Origin: Pseudomonas sp. 2FG
GTDB lineage: Bacteria > Pseudomonadota > Gammaproteobacteria > Pseudomonadales > Pseudomonadaceae
Length of the DNA: 64,000 bases
Direction of reading: 5' to 3'
Assembly: GCF_005502935.1 (NCBI RefSeq)
Contig: NZ_SCMP01000008.1
Span: 62,001-126,000, forward strand
Within the stretch, counting starts at the first letter, position 1. Every line of letters starts with the position of its first letter. The translations under genes were made by a program, and so were the position numbers. Positions 1 through 12,100 of this stretch are shown piece after piece. The notes below the pieces were generated by a model. That model had not been told where the DNA came from. It saw only the letters and a program-made list of their open reading frames with translations, and did no database searches.

Positions 1-437
1 GAGCCGGTGCCGGCGGTGGTCGGCACTTGGATCAGCGGCAGGCGCTGGCCCTTGGCGTTGCCGACACCGTAGAGCTCGGGCAAGGCCTGCGCGCACCGTG
101 GATGGGCCAACAGCGCGACCAGCTTGGCCACGTCCATCGAACTGCCGCCACCGAAGCCGACGATCAGCTCGGCCCGCATCTCACGCGCCTGCTGCACCGC
201 GCTGAGCACTATGGCTTCCGGCGGATCGGCGACCACCCGATCGAACACCGCGACCGCCACACCTTCGGCGGCGAAGCCGGGCAGCACCTGGTCGAGCAGG
301 CCGAAACGGGTGATGCCCGGATCGGTGACGATCAACACCGACTGCGCCCCGCGCTCACGGCACAACGCCGCCAGCCGGCGTGCGGAACCGGATTCGCAGA
401 TGATCTGTGCGGTAGTGGCGAAACTGAACGGCTGCAT
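1..437 (-). CDS. Iron-containing (type III) alcohol dehydrogenase, 3' end cut off by the window edge
   Basis: The first 145 residues, from an ATG at 437, read into the left edge. They form the NAD-binding half of an iron-dependent alcohol dehydrogenase. A Rossmann-like segment (SVLIVTDPGI) is followed by the family's glycine-rich FGGGSSMDVAK and then TTAGTGS, where the visible part ends. Family members reduce or oxidise alcohols, or act as maleylacetate reductase-like enzymes, with NAD(P)H; the metal ligands lie in the missing half, so the substrate cannot be told. It is the first gene on its strand after a REP-like repeat, and no neighbour suggests a pathway. The family call is firm; the specific function is unknown. 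Confidence 0.85.
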   Translation of the reverse strand, partial: MQPFSFATTAQIICESGSARRLAALCRERGAQSVLIVTDPGITRFGLLDQVLPGFAAEGVAVAVFDRVVADPPEAIVLSAVQQAREMRAELIVGFGGGSSMDVAKLVALLAHPRCAQALPELYGVGNAKGQRLPLIQVPTTAGTG

Positions 438-494
438 GACTGATCCTCTTGTTGCGGTGTTTGTGTTGACCACTACACAGGTCAACGCGAACCC

Positions 495-522
495 CGTAGG
501 AGCGACCCAGGGCCGCGAAAGC
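495..522. repeat. REP-like palindromic repeat
   Basis: Read on the minus strand this is TTTCGCGGCC followed by GGTCGCTCCTACG. That resembles the common Pseudomonas REP unit, in which a TTCGCGG arm and a CGCTCCTAC tail surround a small stem. It lies upstream of the alcohol dehydrogenase start. The call rests on similarity to the remembered REP consensus and to two better copies near 3.76–3.81 kb. Confidence 0.5.
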
Positions 523-721
523 GAACCCACTGCCAACTCGACTGATCCACACAACCTGGCAAGGCCTCCAACTAAGGTCCTCGACGCAACCGCGCGGGTT
601 TCACCCGTATATGGCTTTGGCGAACAATAGGATACGGATCTGCTGGGCAGAGTGAATCGCCCCATGCACGTTCAGCAGTGAACTCTTTGCTGCGAATTAT
701 CTTCATGATTTGTGGTTGCGC

Positions 722-1045
722 CTAACGCTGGGCATCAGCAGGCGCCAGTGGCGATTGGAAAGCCATTGCCGAGGCTTCTGCATTGCAGTCGCGCACGCTC
801 TCGAGCACTTCCCAGCTGCCGCGCATGCCGGGTTCGACGGTAAAGATATCCCTGGCTGTCAGCTGGATCGGCTCCAGGCCGTCCGGCGTGCAGATTCAGG
901 TGTCCTCGATCTTGCTGCCGTCTTCCAAGGTGTAGGCGTTGAGGTTGACCCTGTGCGGGGCGCCGGCGAGCTTGGTCCATTTGCAGAATGGGCTACTGCA
1001 TCGAGCGGATGCGCCGAGTCCTCGGCGGGTTAGCACGCAGAACAT
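722..1045 (-). pseudogene. Small unrecognised protein gene interrupted by an in-frame TGA
   Basis: From an ATG at 1045 the minus strand is one continuous frame of 107 codons to a TAG at 722–724, except for a TGA at 896–898 (codon 50). The two halves look like one protein: before the stop comes KWTKLAGAPHRVNLNAYTLE, after it ICTPDGLEPIQLTARDIFTV. Composition and codon use look genuinely coding on both sides, which argues against a chance frame. The N-terminal residues look less protein-like, so the true start may also be damaged. I do not recognise the family. The TGA could be a real nonsense mutation or a sequencing error. Confidence 0.5.
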
Positions 1046-1106
1046 GGGAACCCCCGACAAAAATGGTCTTTGCTTGCTTGGGTAGGCATTACGCGATGGA
1101 GTCGAT

Positions 1107-1574
1107 ATGACGCAGGCAACCTGGGAGCTGCTTTCCTACCTCGTCACCGTGGTGGCCTTGCCATTCGCGATTGGCGTGTTCCTCTTCGAGCAGCGCAAGG
1201 AGCGCCAGAACGAGGAAGATGCCACCTGGCAGCAGATCTCCGATGCCTATATCGCCTTCCTCGAGGTGGTGCTGGCCAACCCGGACCTCAGGCTGCGCAG
1301 CCAGCGCGCTACGCCCGACCTGAGCGACGAGCAGCGGGAGCGCATGCTGGTGATCTTCGACATGCTGATCTCGCTGTTCGAGCGCGCCTATCTGCTGGTC
1401 TTCGACACGAATATGAACGAGAAGAGGCGGCGGCGCTGGCATTCATGGGAGGACTACATGCGCGAGTGGAGCCGGCGCGAGGACTTCCGCGAGCGGTTGC
1501 CGGAACTGCTGCGTGGCGAAGACCCGGATTTCGCCGTGTACATCCAGCGCCTGGCGAAAGAGGAAGCCAGCTAG
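1107..1574 (+). CDS. Unknown protein with one N-terminal membrane segment
   Basis: This 155-residue protein starts at an ATG preceded by GATGGAGTCGAT, a plausible ribosome-binding site. Residues 8–27 form a single hydrophobic helix (LLSYLVTVVALPFAIGVFLF). A highly charged cytoplasmic-looking domain follows, rich in Glu and Arg, with aromatic pairs such as AYLLVF and WHSWEDYMREW. I do not recognise the family. The arrangement, one anchor plus a helical acidic/basic domain, resembles small bacterial membrane proteins of unknown function. It stands alone between a broken gene and a repeat, with no operon partner to suggest a role. Confidence 0.7.
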   Translation: MTQATWELLSYLVTVVALPFAIGVFLFEQRKERQNEEDATWQQISDAYIAFLEVVLANPDLRLRSQRATPDLSDEQRERMLVIFDMLISLFERAYLLVFDTNMNEKRRRRWHSWEDYMREWSRREDFRERLPELLRGEDPDFAVYIQRLAKEEAS

Positions 1575-1666
1575 CTGTGATCTCTCTGTAGGTTGTTCAT
1601 CCGGCGCGCAACCACGTCTTCGGGACAACCGCCGCCCACTCACGGGTGCGAGCGGTTTAGCGCGGT

Positions 1667-1699
1667 TGTAGGAGTCAGCGTGCCGGCGAGCCGCGGTGA
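1667..1699. repeat. Degenerate REP-like repeat
   Basis: The sequence TGTAGGAGTCAGC, GTGCCGGCGAG, CCGCGGTGA follows the layout of the Pseudomonas REP unit (TGTAGGAG, a palindromic core, then a CGCGA-type end) but has several mismatches. It occupies the gap between the unknown membrane protein and the 3' end of the recQ-type gene. Confidence 0.35.
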
Positions 1700-1729
1700 A
1701 CAGCCAAAGCATCGCCAGCCAGCGGACGC

Positions 1730-3658
<1,929 letters not shown>

Positions 3659-3970
3659 GGGCTGTCATCCATTGACCGCTTGAGGGCCAATGACCATAGC
3701 GCGGTGGTGGGGGTGAATCCAGGGGTGGAGCGGGTGTGTTGCGTTCAACAAGAGCTTTCGCGGGCATGGCCCGCTCCTCCGATTTTCGCGGCCGAAGCCG
3801 CTTCCACCATTGCGTTCCCCGAGCCCGCGGTAGGGCGCTCAAGCAGAGAGACTGGGCCGTTATTCGGGCTTAGCCCAAGGGGCCCTTGGCTTATCGCCAA
3901 TCTCACTAAGCTCGCTGGTTCTCGGGAGTTACACTAAGGTCAGCGCTTACCGCAGGGAGGATTCCATCCA
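3659..3970. other. Intergenic region with repeats, no gene seen
   Basis: This 312-bp gap separates the recQ-type gene from the degraded gene at 3971. It holds two REP-like units (annotated separately) and no open frame with a convincing start or composition. The promoter of the minus-strand helicase gene should lie at the left end, but I see no clear consensus boxes. Confidence 0.6.
3757..3808. repeat. Pair of tandem REP units
   Basis: Two copies lie head to tail. Positions 3757–3780 read TTCGCGGGCATGG then CCCGCTCCTCC, and 3785–3808 read TTCGCGGCCGAAG then CCGCTTCCACC. Both have the TTCGCGG arm, a short palindromic core and the CGCT-TCC-ACC/CC tail typical of P. putida-type REP sequences. 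Such units often sit between genes and can act as transcription or mRNA-end structures. Confidence 0.65.
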
Positions 3971-4404
3971 ATGATGATGAGTGGCACAACCAACCTATCA
4001 ACCAGCACCCGCGTCGTCCTGCGCGCTGGCGAAGCCGCTAAAGCACTGGATGTACGTGTAATCATGGAGCCGATCAAGCAAGCCGTGGATGCCGGCCAAC
4101 AGTTTGTAGAGACACAGCACAACGCGCAGAGCGCGCGTGAAGCCGTAGCAGCGTATAGGCAGACGCACTGAGCTAAACCAGTTGAACACCTACCTGGCCG
4201 TAAGTCAGGACAGCCACAGCGCTGACAAAGACCCGCTCGAACTGGACAGCATGGCGAAACCTACGCCGCACCCTGGAAACCAACCAGGCGGCCAGCAAGT
4301 TTGATCAGGCGCCCGTTACACTGCGCCAACCGGTTGAGGCCGTGACGGTTCATGGCAATGACCTGCAACCGCCTCGGTCCGAACCTATACCGCAGCGGGC
4401 TTGA
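3971..4404 (+). pseudogene. Degraded small gene with two probable frameshifts
   Basis: An ATG at 3971 follows a good ribosome-binding site (GCAGGGAGG) and opens a 66-residue frame ending at 4171. Coding-like sequence continues past that stop in the next frame (ELNQLNTYLAVSQDSHSADK, from about 4170), then shifts again near 4250 (RNLRRTLETNQAASKFDQAP) to a TGA at 4402–4404. Joined, this gives an Ala/Gln/Glu-rich helical protein of roughly 140 residues. Both shifts are in the same direction. The 66-residue version may alternatively be the real product. I do not recognise the family. Confidence 0.4.
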
Positions 4405-4444
4405 TGCCTTCCCAATAAGGCGCCGCTACTAATTCGATACCTAC

Positions 4445-4472
4445 AAAAAAGCCGCCCCGAGGCGGCTTTTTT
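4445..4472. terminator. Rho-independent terminator of pckA, usable in both directions
   Basis: AAAAAAGCCGCC, a short CCGA loop, then GGCGGCTTTTTT forms a six-pair GC stem with an A run on one side and a T run on the other. It lies just beyond the pckA stop codon, so on the minus strand it ends pckA. The A run also makes it a terminator for transcription entering from the left. Confidence 0.9.
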
Positions 4473-4488
4473 ATGCGCGGGGTACGCG

Positions 4489-6033
4489 TTACAGCTGCGG
4501 ACCGGCGTTCTTGATCGCGTCAGACACCTCGAACTTCTTGAAGTTTTCGATGAACTGTTGCGCCAGGCCTTTCGCCGCTTCGTCGTAGGCGTTCTGGTCA
4601 GCCCAGGTGGTGCGCGGGTTGAGCAGGTTGGTTTCGACACCCGGCACCGATTTCGGCACGTTCAGGTTGATGATCGGCAGGTGCTCGGTCTCGGTACCGA
4701 TCAGCGCGCCGCTCTGAATTGCCGCAATCACGCCACGGGTAGTCGGGATGTTGAAGCGCTTGCCGACGCCGTAGCCACCGCCGGTCCAGCCGGTGTTGAC
4801 CAGGTACACCTTGGAGCCGAAGCCCTTGATGCGCTTGATCAGCAGCTCCGCGTATTCGCCAGCCGGGCGCGGGAAGAAGGGTGCGCCGAAGCAGGTGGAG
4901 AAGGTCGACTTGATGCCGCCGCCGGAACCCATTTCGGTGGAACCGACCAGCGCGGTGTAGCCGGACAGGAAGTGGTAAGCCGCTTGCTCTTCGCTGAGGA
5001 TCGACACCGGCGGCAGTACGCCAGTCAGGTCGCAGGTCAGGAAGATCACCGCGTTCGGCTCACCGCCAAGGTTCTTCTCGGAGCGCTTGTCGACCAGCTC
5101 GATCGGGTAGGCCGCACGGCTGTTCTGGGTCAGGCTGTCGTCGGCGTAGTTGGGCAGACGGGTAAGCGGGTCGAGCACGACGTTTTCCAGCACGGCGCCG
5201 AACTGGATGGCTTTCCAGATCACCGGCTCGTTCTTCTCGGACAGGTCGATGCACTTGGCGTAGCAGCCGCCTTCGATGTTGAACACGCTGCCAACACCCC
5301 AGCCGTGCTCGTCGTCGCCGATCAGGTAACGGCTTTCGTCTGCCGACAGGGTGGTTTTGCCGGTGCCGGACAGGCCGAAGAACAGGGTTACGTCGCCTTC
5401 TTCGCCGATGTTGGCGGCGCAGTGCATCGGCAGTACGTCGACGGCCGGCAGCAGGAAGTTCTGCACCGAGAACATGGCTTTCTTCATCTCGCCGGCGTAA
5501 CGCATGCCGGCGATCAGCACTTTCTTGGCGGCGAAGTTGAGGATCACGCAACCGTCGGAGTTGGTGCCGTCACGCTCGGGCACGCACTCGAAATCCGGCA
5601 CATTGAGGATCTGCCATTCTTGCTTGGCGCTCGGGTTGTACTGCTCCGGGTTGATGAACAGGCAACGGCCGAACAGGTTGTGCCAGGCGGTGCCGGTGGT
5701 CATCTTGACCGCCAGGTAGTGCTCGGAATCGGCGCCTACATGGACGTGGGAAACGAAACGCTCACGCTCACCGATAAAGGCTTCGACGCGGTCCCACAGG
5801 GCAGCGAACTTGTCAGCCGGGAACTTGCGGTTGATCGGGCCCCAGGCGATGGCCGCTTGAGTGCTCGGCTCTTCGACGATGAAACGGTCAACTGGCGAGC
5901 GGCCGGTACGGTGGCCGGTACGAACGACCAGCGAGCCGTTGGCGGCAAGTTCGCCTTCACCACGACGGATGGCCTCTTCGACCAATTGTGCGGCGCTAAT
6001 GTCGGTGTACACGGCGGTGTTGGCTTGCGTCAT
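4489..6033 (-). CDS. pckA: Phosphoenolpyruvate carboxykinase (ATP)
   Basis: PckA converts oxaloacetate and ATP to phosphoenolpyruvate, CO2 and ADP, the first committed step of gluconeogenesis from TCA-cycle acids. At 514 residues it has normal length. The N-terminal [10 protein letters not shown] segment binds oxaloacetate, [13 protein letters not shown] (about 240–252) is the Walker A/kinase-1 loop, and DDEHGW is the kinase-2 metal site. Start codon ATG at 6033 follows a GGGGA ribosome-binding site. It is monocistronic: a terminator follows and hslO lies upstream on the same strand beyond a 157-bp gap. That gap contains an inverted TGTAGT…ACTACA pair that could be a control site. Confidence 0.98.
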   Translation of the reverse strand: MTQANTAVYTDISAAQLVEEAIRRGEGELAANGSLVVRTGHRTGRSPVDRFIVEEPSTQAAIAWGPINRKFPADKFAALWDRVEAFIGERERFVSHVHVGADSEHYLAVKMTTGTAWHNLFGRCLFINPEQYNPSAKQEWQILNVPDFECVPERDGTNSDGCVILNFAAKKVLIAGMRYAGEMKKAMFSVQNFLLPAVDVLPMHCAANIGEEGDVTLFFGLSGTGKTTLSADESRYLIGDDEHGWGVGSVFNIEGGCYAKCIDLSEKNEPVIWKAIQFGAVLENVVLDPLTRLPNYADDSLTQNSRAAYPIELVDKRSEKNLGGEPNAVIFLTCDLTGVLPPVSILSEEQAAYHFLSGYTALVGSTEMGSGGGIKSTFSTCFGAPFFPRPAGEYAELLIKRIKGFGSKVYLVNTGWTGGGYGVGKRFNIPTTRGVIAAIQSGALIGTETEHLPIINLNVPKSVPGVETNLLNPRTTWADQNAYDEAAKGLAQQFIENFKKFEVSDAIKNAGPQL

Positions 6034-6190
6034 GTGGGGTCCCCGTCGGCCTAGGGCCGAGCCTCCAAACGTTTTGTAGTAAAAGCGAAAGCACTACTAC
6101 ATCGAAAAAAGTGCGCCGGATTATGCCAGAAAAGCACAAGCCGAGTGCAGCCTCTGATCAGATCACTGGGCGGTTAGCGCCCGCCCGCAT

Positions 6191-7078
6191 TCAATGCCGG
6201 GTATCGGACGGTGTCTGCACGCCGCCACCGGCGAACAATTGCGCGACGTCGGCAGCATCGAATGAATAACGTTGATTGCAGAACTGGCAGTCGATTACCA
6301 CGGTGCCGTCGTGTTCGCGCAGCAGTTGCTCGGCATCCTGCTGACCGAGGCTAACCAGCGCGTTGGCCGAGCGGTCACGCGAGCAACTGCAACGAAACTT
6401 CAGCGCCTGCGGGTCGAACAAGCGTAGCGCTTCTTCGTGATAGAGGCGGTGCAGCAAGGTTTCATTGGCCAACCCGAGCTGTTCTTCGGCGCCCAAGGTA
6501 TCGGCCAGGACCGTCACATGCTGCCAGCTGGCGGCGCGCGCCTCCGCGTCTTTAATCCGCTCGGCCGGCAACTGCTGCAGCAACATGCCGCGGGCGCGCC
6601 GACCATCGGCATTCAGCCAGAAGCGTGTCGGCAGCTGTTCCGAAGAAGCAAAGTAGTCGGATAAGCACGCGGACAGGTTGATTCCGTCGAGCGCCACAAT
6701 GCCCTGGTAACGCTGCCCGTTACGCGGGTCGACGGTCAAGGTCAGCATGCCTTCGGGCATCAGTTCGCGCAGACCGGCGTCGGCCGCCACCTGATCGGCA
6801 TGGTAGCGGGCGATGCCGCGCAGTTCGCGCTCGCTGGAGCATTCGACCATCAGCAACGGCACCGCACCGGAGGAGCGCGCCTGCAAGATCAGCAGGCCCT
6901 CGAACTTCAAGGTGCCCACCAAGAGCGCCGCCGCCGCCAGCATTTCACCGAGCAACTGCGCGACCGGTTCGGGGTAGGGGTGTTTGGCCAGCACGTGGGT
7001 GTAGCTCTCGCCGAGGGCGACCAGCTCACCGCGCACATCGCTGTCGTCGAAGAGAAAACGTTGGGAAAAGTCAGACAT
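6191..7078 (-). CDS. hslO: Hsp33, redox-regulated chaperone holdase
   Basis: Hsp33 is a cytoplasmic holdase switched on by oxidation: zinc is released from four C-terminal cysteines, which form disulfides, and the protein then holds unfolding clients. The sequence shows the CSCS motif near residue 240 and CQFC near 270, i.e. the CxC plus CxxC zinc centre. I chose ATG 7078 ([12 protein letters not shown], 295 residues) because it matches the usual N terminus; the frame extends further upstream without a better start. hslR lies upstream on the same strand, and the pairing with it recurs in pseudomonads. Confidence 0.96.
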   Translation of the reverse strand: MSDFSQRFLFDDSDVRGELVALGESYTHVLAKHPYPEPVAQLLGEMLAAAALLVGTLKFEGLLILQARSSGAVPLLMVECSSERELRGIARYHADQVAADAGLRELMPEGMLTLTVDPRNGQRYQGIVALDGINLSACLSDYFASSEQLPTRFWLNADGRRARGMLLQQLPAERIKDAEARAASWQHVTVLADTLGAEEQLGLANETLLHRLYHEEALRLFDPQALKFRCSCSRDRSANALVSLGQQDAEQLLREHDGTVVIDCQFCNQRYSFDAADVAQLFAGGGVQTPSDTRH

Positions 7079-7172
7079 GCCAAATTCGCTGAGTGTGGCC
7101 AGGGTTGGCGATTTTAGGCGCAAACCCACAGCCGACCAAGCGCCTCTTATCTATCGACTCGGCTGGCAGTCT

Positions 7173-7571
7173 CTATTGATCCTGACTGCCACGAAACTGC
7201 TGGAGCTGGCGGCGCTGCTTCTTGCTCGGCCGGCCATCGGTCTCTACGCCGAGGGCGCCGGCCTTGCGCTGCTGGGCGGCGTGTTCGCGGCGGACGAGGC
7301 TCTCGGCCGTTTCCGCGTACAGCGCCTGCGCCTCGGGCGCGCCACGGCGCACCACCGACAGCGCCTGCACGACCACCGTGCGCTCATCGAAACCGCTGCG
7401 AATCAGCAATTCATCGCCGATCCGCGGCTCCTTACTCGGCTTACAGCGTTCGCCACGGCAATGCACCTTGCCGCCCTCGATGGCCGCCTTGGCCAAGGCG
7501 CGGGTCTTATAGAAGCGCGCGGCCCAGAGCCACTTGTCGAGGCGTACCTTGTCGTCGTCTTTTTCGTTCAT
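7173..7571 (-). CDS. hslR: Hsp15, heat-shock RNA-binding protein acting on stalled 50S subunits
   Basis: This 132-residue basic protein has an S4-type RNA-binding fold in its first half (VRLDKWLWAARFYKTRALA) and a long Lys/Arg/Gln tail. Hsp15 binds free 50S subunits that still carry peptidyl-tRNA after a translation accident and helps recycle them. The start at 7571 is preceded by CCAAGAGGACACCG. It is divergent from rimB with a 131-bp shared promoter region. hslO follows downstream after about 95 bp, so the two chaperone genes may be co-transcribed. Confidence 0.95.
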   Translation of the reverse strand: MNEKDDDKVRLDKWLWAARFYKTRALAKAAIEGGKVHCRGERCKPSKEPRIGDELLIRSGFDERTVVVQALSVVRRGAPEAQALYAETAESLVRREHAAQQRKAGALGVETDGRPSKKQRRQLQQFRGSQDQ

Positions 7572-7702
7572 CGGTGTCCTCTTGGCTCCTGTAGGCTGTG
7601 CTTACTGCGGTCGCGCGATCGGCGCACTCTAACGAATCATCGGCAGATGCGGTTGTCATACGGCCCGACTAGAATGCCGAGACGCCTTTCGGAAAGCCGC
7701 AT

Positions 7703-8185
7703 TTGAAGACTTTTGATCAACTCAGTGTCATTGGCCTGCGCGAATGGATCGCCCTGCCGGATCTCGGGGTGGCGGGCTTGCGGGCGAAGATCGATACCGG
7801 CGCCAGCACGTCCACTCTGCATGCCACCGAGATCGTGCCGTTCGAGCGCGACGGCGACAGCTGGGTACGTTTTACCGCGCACCTCGGCACCCTGGTACAG
7901 CTGCGCCACCGTCACTGCGAGGCGCCCCTGGTGGCGGTGAAAACCATCAAGAGCTCCAACGGCCAGACCCAGAGCCGCTACGTGATCCGCACCAGCCTGG
8001 CGCTGGGCGATCGGGTGTGGCCGGTCGAATTCACCCTGGCCTGCCGCAAAGCCATGCGCTATCGCTTGTTGCTCGGCTCCAATGCCTTGATTGACGGCCA
8101 GTTGGTGGTCAATCCGGCGCTTTCCTATATCCAAGATAAGCCGGCGTTCCCGGCCTTTTCCTCTTCCGTCACAGGTGTTGCATGA
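7703..8185 (+). CDS. rimB: RimB-type retropepsin-like zinc protease
   Basis: This 160-residue protein has the aspartic-protease-like signature [13 protein letters not shown] near residue 30 and a late LLLGSNAL segment, the layout of the 'ATP-dependent zinc protease' family. In pseudomonads the family member next to rimK has been named RimB and modulates RimK-dependent glutamylation of ribosomal protein S6. The frame begins at TTG 7703 after GGAAAG; no in-frame ATG lies nearby. Its stop overlaps the rimK start by four bases (ATGA at 8182–8185), so the two are translationally coupled. The small rimA gene described in some pseudomonads is not seen upstream. Confidence 0.85.
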   Translation: MKTFDQLSVIGLREWIALPDLGVAGLRAKIDTGASTSTLHATEIVPFERDGDSWVRFTAHLGTLVQLRHRHCEAPLVAVKTIKSSNGQTQSRYVIRTSLALGDRVWPVEFTLACRKAMRYRLLLGSNALIDGQLVVNPALSYIQDKPAFPAFSSSVTGVA

Positions 8186-9087
8186 AGATCGCTGTGCTGT
8201 CGCGTAACCCGCGTCTGTATTCCACCCGCCGTTTGGTCGAAGCTGGCGAGCAGCGTGGCCATGAGATGGTGGTGATCGACACCCTGCGCGCCTATATGAA
8301 CATCGCCAGCCACAAGCCACAGATTCATTATCGCGGCAAACCGCTGGAAGGCTTCGATGCGGTGATCCCGCGGATCGGCGCCTCGGTCACCTTCTACGGC
8401 TGCGCGGTATTGCGCCAGTTCGAGATGATGGGCGTGTTCCCGCTCAACGAGTCGGTGGCCATCGCCCGCTCGCGAGACAAGCTGCGCTCGCTCCAACTGC
8501 TGTCGCGGCGCGGCATCGGCCTGCCGGTGACCGGCTTCGCCCACTCGCCGGACGATATCGCCGACCTGATCCAGATGGTCAACGGCGCGCCGCTGGTGAT
8601 CAAGGTGCTGGAAGGCACCCAGGGCATCGGCGTGGTGCTGTGCGAAACGTCGACGGCGGCCGAGTCGGTGATCGAGGCCTTTATGGGCCTGAAGCAGGAC
8701 ATCATGGTGCAGGAGTACATCAAGGAAGCCGGCGGCGCGGATATCCGCTGCTTCGTGGTCGGCGGCAAGGTGATCGCCGCCATGAAGCGTCAGGCCAAGG
8801 CCGGCGAGTTCCGCTCCAACCTGCACCGCGGCGGCACCGCCAGCCTGATCAAGATCACCCCGGAAGAACGCATGACCGCCATTCGCGCGGCCAAGGTCAT
8901 GGGCCTGAGCGTCGCCGGCGTCGATATCCTGCGCTCCAACCACGGCCCGCTGGTCATGGAGGTGAACTCCTCGCCGGGGCTGGAAGGCATCGAAGTCACC
9001 ACCTGTAAGGATGTCGCCAGCATGATCATCCAGTACCTGGAAACAAACGGCGGCCCCCACCTGACCCGCACCAAAGGCAAGGGCTGA
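8182..9087 (+). CDS. rimK: RimK, ribosomal protein S6 glutamate ligase
   Basis: RimK is an ATP-grasp ligase that adds glutamates to the C terminus of ribosomal protein S6; in Pseudomonas this tunes the proteome and is reported to respond to cyclic-di-GMP. The 301 residues show an N-terminal pre-ATP-grasp domain, the ATP-lid segment [17 protein letters not shown], an [16 protein letters not shown] strand, and the metal-binding [12 protein letters not shown] near the end. The start overlaps the rimB stop. The stop codon sits inside a hexanucleotide tandem repeat. The next gene, convergent and 65 bp away, encodes a large c-di-GMP enzyme. Confidence 0.95.
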   Translation: MKIAVLSRNPRLYSTRRLVEAGEQRGHEMVVIDTLRAYMNIASHKPQIHYRGKPLEGFDAVIPRIGASVTFYGCAVLRQFEMMGVFPLNESVAIARSRDKLRSLQLLSRRGIGLPVTGFAHSPDDIADLIQMVNGAPLVIKVLEGTQGIGVVLCETSTAAESVIEAFMGLKQDIMVQEYIKEAGGADIRCFVVGGKVIAAMKRQAKAGEFRSNLHRGGTASLIKITPEERMTAIRAAKVMGLSVAGVDILRSNHGPLVMEVNSSPGLEGIEVTTCKDVASMIIQYLETNGGPHLTRTKGKG

Positions 9088-9105
9088 GGCTGAGGCTGAG
9101 GCTGA
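9082..9105. repeat. Four tandem GGCTGA hexamers across the rimK stop codon
   Basis: GGCTGA is repeated four times without mismatch, and the first copy supplies the Gly codon and TGA stop of rimK. Because the unit is six bases and carries the stop in frame, gain or loss of copies would leave the RimK protein unchanged while altering the spacing to the convergent gene. Confidence 0.85.
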
Positions 9106-9152
9106 GGCGGATCGAGGCCTATGCCCGGCGCGGCGTGACCGCAAGACGGCCT

Positions 9153-12100
9153 TCAATCGGCTTGTGTTAACGCCCCATCCCAGCCCACGGCTGACGAATT
9201 TTCCGCCAGCCATTCGAGAAACTCCGCTTCGCCGAGTGGCGGACTGAAGTAGTAACCCTGTCCCAGCGAGCAGCCATGCGCGCGCAGGCTCTCGAACTGC
9301 GCCTGGTTTTCGATCCCTTCGGCGACACATTCCAGACCGAGGTTACGGGCGATCACCAGGATGGTCTCGACCAGCATCAGCCCACTGGCCTCGACTTCCA
9401 GATCCTTGATAAAGCTGCGGTCGATCTTCAAACGGTCCAGCGGCAAACGTTTGAGATAGGTCAACGAGGAATAGCCGGTGCCGAAATCGTCAAGCGCGAA
9501 GCGCACCCCCAGCCGCTTCAGCGCCTGCATGGCGGCGATACATTGATCGACGTCCTCCAGCAATACCCCTTCGGTGATTTCCAGCTCCAGCACGCTGGCC
9601 GGCAGCCCATGGCATTGCAGGCAGGCGCTGACCCGCTGCACCAGATCGAACTGACGCAACTCATAGGGGCTGAGATTGACCGCCAGCATCAGCTGTGGCC
9701 AGCGCCAATGCCAGCGCCCCAGTGCCGCGCAGGCCTGCTCCAGCACCCAGACGCCGAGGTCCTGAATCAGACCGGTTTCTTCCGCCAGCGGGATGAACTG
9801 CTCGGGTGAAATCTCGCCGCGCTCCGGGTGCGTCCAACGCAGCAACACCTCGGCACCGGCCACCCGACCGTTGGCCAGTGCCAGCTGCGGCTGAAACATC
9901 AAGTGCAGCTGGCCGCGGGCGATGGCCTGACGCAGCTCGCTTTGCAGTTGCAGACGTTGATCGATCACCGCCTGCATGGCCGGGGCGAAGAAATGCAGGG
10001 CGTTGCGGCCGCCCTGCTTGGCCCGGTACATCGCCGTATCCGCCTGCTTCAGCACGTCCGCGGCGCCCTGTGCGCCGAACGGGTGCAAGGCGATGCCCAT
10101 ACTGGCGCTCACCGACAGCTCATGGCCGTCGAGCTGGTAACTGCCGAGCAGACTCTGCAGCAGTTTCTCGCCGACCTCCGCCGCATGCTCGCCGGCCACT
10201 TCCGGGCTCTCGCCAAGGGCTTCGAGGAGCACGACAAATTCATCGCCACCGAGCCGGGCCAGGGTATCTTCCGCCCGCAGACAACCGGCCAAGCGCGCGG
10301 TGACTGCACGCAACAGGGCATCGCCAACCGGATGGCCGAGGCTGTCGTTGACCGTTTTGAAGTGATCCAGGTCGATAAACAGCAGCGCGCCGAAACAGCC
10401 GTCGCGCAGCTCGCGGGTCATCGCGTGCTGCAGACGGTCGAGCAGCAGGCGGCGATTGGGTAGGCCGGTCAAGTCGTCGCTGTAGGCCAGCCGCTCGATC
10501 TCGCGCTGATAGCGCTGGCGCTCGGAGATATCGGTGATGCTGCCGCGAATCAGCTGCTGCTCGCCCGGCAGCCGGACTAGCCGCACCTCACAGGGCAGCA
10601 GACGCCCGGCGCTGTCGCGGTGCAGCCACTCGAAGACCGGGGTCGCCCCGTCCAGCGCCGCCACTATGTATTCGTTGCCGGCCTGCGCCGAGGTCCGGCC
10701 ATCCGCCTGACGCAGCGGGCTCAGCTCGATCGTGCTCTTGCCGAGCAACTCGGTTCGACTGAGCTTGAACAGCCGCGCGGCATTTTCATTGGCATCCAGC
10801 ATGCCGCCCTCGGCGGTGAACAGAACTATGGCTTCCGGGGCGTGCTCGACCAAAGCGCGGTAGCGCGCCTCCGCCTCATGGCGCGCGGTGATGTCCTCGA
10901 TCAGGGCCAGGCAGGCCTCCAGACGCCCTTGCGAATCACGCACCGCCCGCAGGCTGAGGCGGGTATAGATGACGCTACCGTCTGCCCGCAGGAAGCGCTT
11001 ATCCAGCTCGTAATCATCGCGGCGGCCGGCTCTGACCGCCTCGAACAGCGGCGCCTCCACCGCTAAATCGTATGGATGGGTAATCGCCACCCAAGAACCG
11101 GAGCGCAGCTCCTCGCGGCTGCGCCCGAGCACTTGGCAAAGCTTGGCATTGACCTCCAGCCACCCGCGCTGCGGACTGATCATGGCCATGCCGATCAGCG
11201 GCGCCTCAAAGAACAGCCGCAGCCACTCATCGCGCTCGCGCAACTGCTGCTCGGCGCGCTTACGGGCGGTGAGGTCCTGGATCGCGCCATAGATGCGGAT
11301 GACCTGCCCGGCATCCCGCTCGGCCAAACCCTTGATCCGCAGCCAGCGGCTGTTGCCTCGGGCGGTGAGCGAGCGCACCTCGATGTCGAACGGCTGAGCG
11401 AACTCCAGCACCTCGGCCAGGGTCTTCTGCATCAGGGCGACGCTGTCTTCATCGAAATAACCCAGGGCCTGCTTGAGCGTCGGCGGCGCCCCGGACGGGT
11501 CGAGTTCATAGATGCGAAAGCTGCCCTCACTCCAGAACATGTTGAAACTCGGCACCTCTAGCACCCAGCCGCCGATATCGGCGATGGCCTCGGTTTGCGA
11601 GAGCAAATGAGTCTGGCGCAGCAACTCCTCGCGCCGCGTCGCCAGCTCCAGCGCCAGCCGCTCACGGGCGCTGACATCGTTTTGCAGGGCGACGTAATGG
11701 CTGATGCCTTGCTCATCACGCATCGGCGCCAGGGTGACTTCGTTCCAAAACTGGCTGCCATTCTTGCGGTAGTTCCGCAGCACCACCTGGCACGACTCTC
11801 CGCGCTGCAAGGCCGTGCGCATGCGCTGCAGCTCGGCTTGGTCACGGTCGTCGCTCTGCAGGAAGCGGCAGTTGCGCCCGAGAATCTCCTCGCGGGAATA
11901 ACCACTGATGCGCTCAAACACCGGATTGCAGTAGATCAGCGGCATATCGGCCTGACGCGCATCGGCGATGCTGATGCCGAGCGGGCTGGCCTGCAGCGCC
12001 AGGTTAGCCAGCGCCAGTTGCTGCTGCATCTGCGCGCTGCGGCCGAGCGCCAGACGCAGGTCACTCAGGCTGCGGCCGACCAGTAAGGTGGCGAACATCA

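Noticed and set aside
710..1033. Plus-strand 107-codon frame
   Set aside because: It is the shadow of the minus-strand broken gene, which has better protein-like composition.
6034..6190. TGTAGT…ACTACA inverted repeat as a specific regulator site
   Set aside because: It is a short palindrome with no match to a known motif; mentioned only as a candidate beside pckA.
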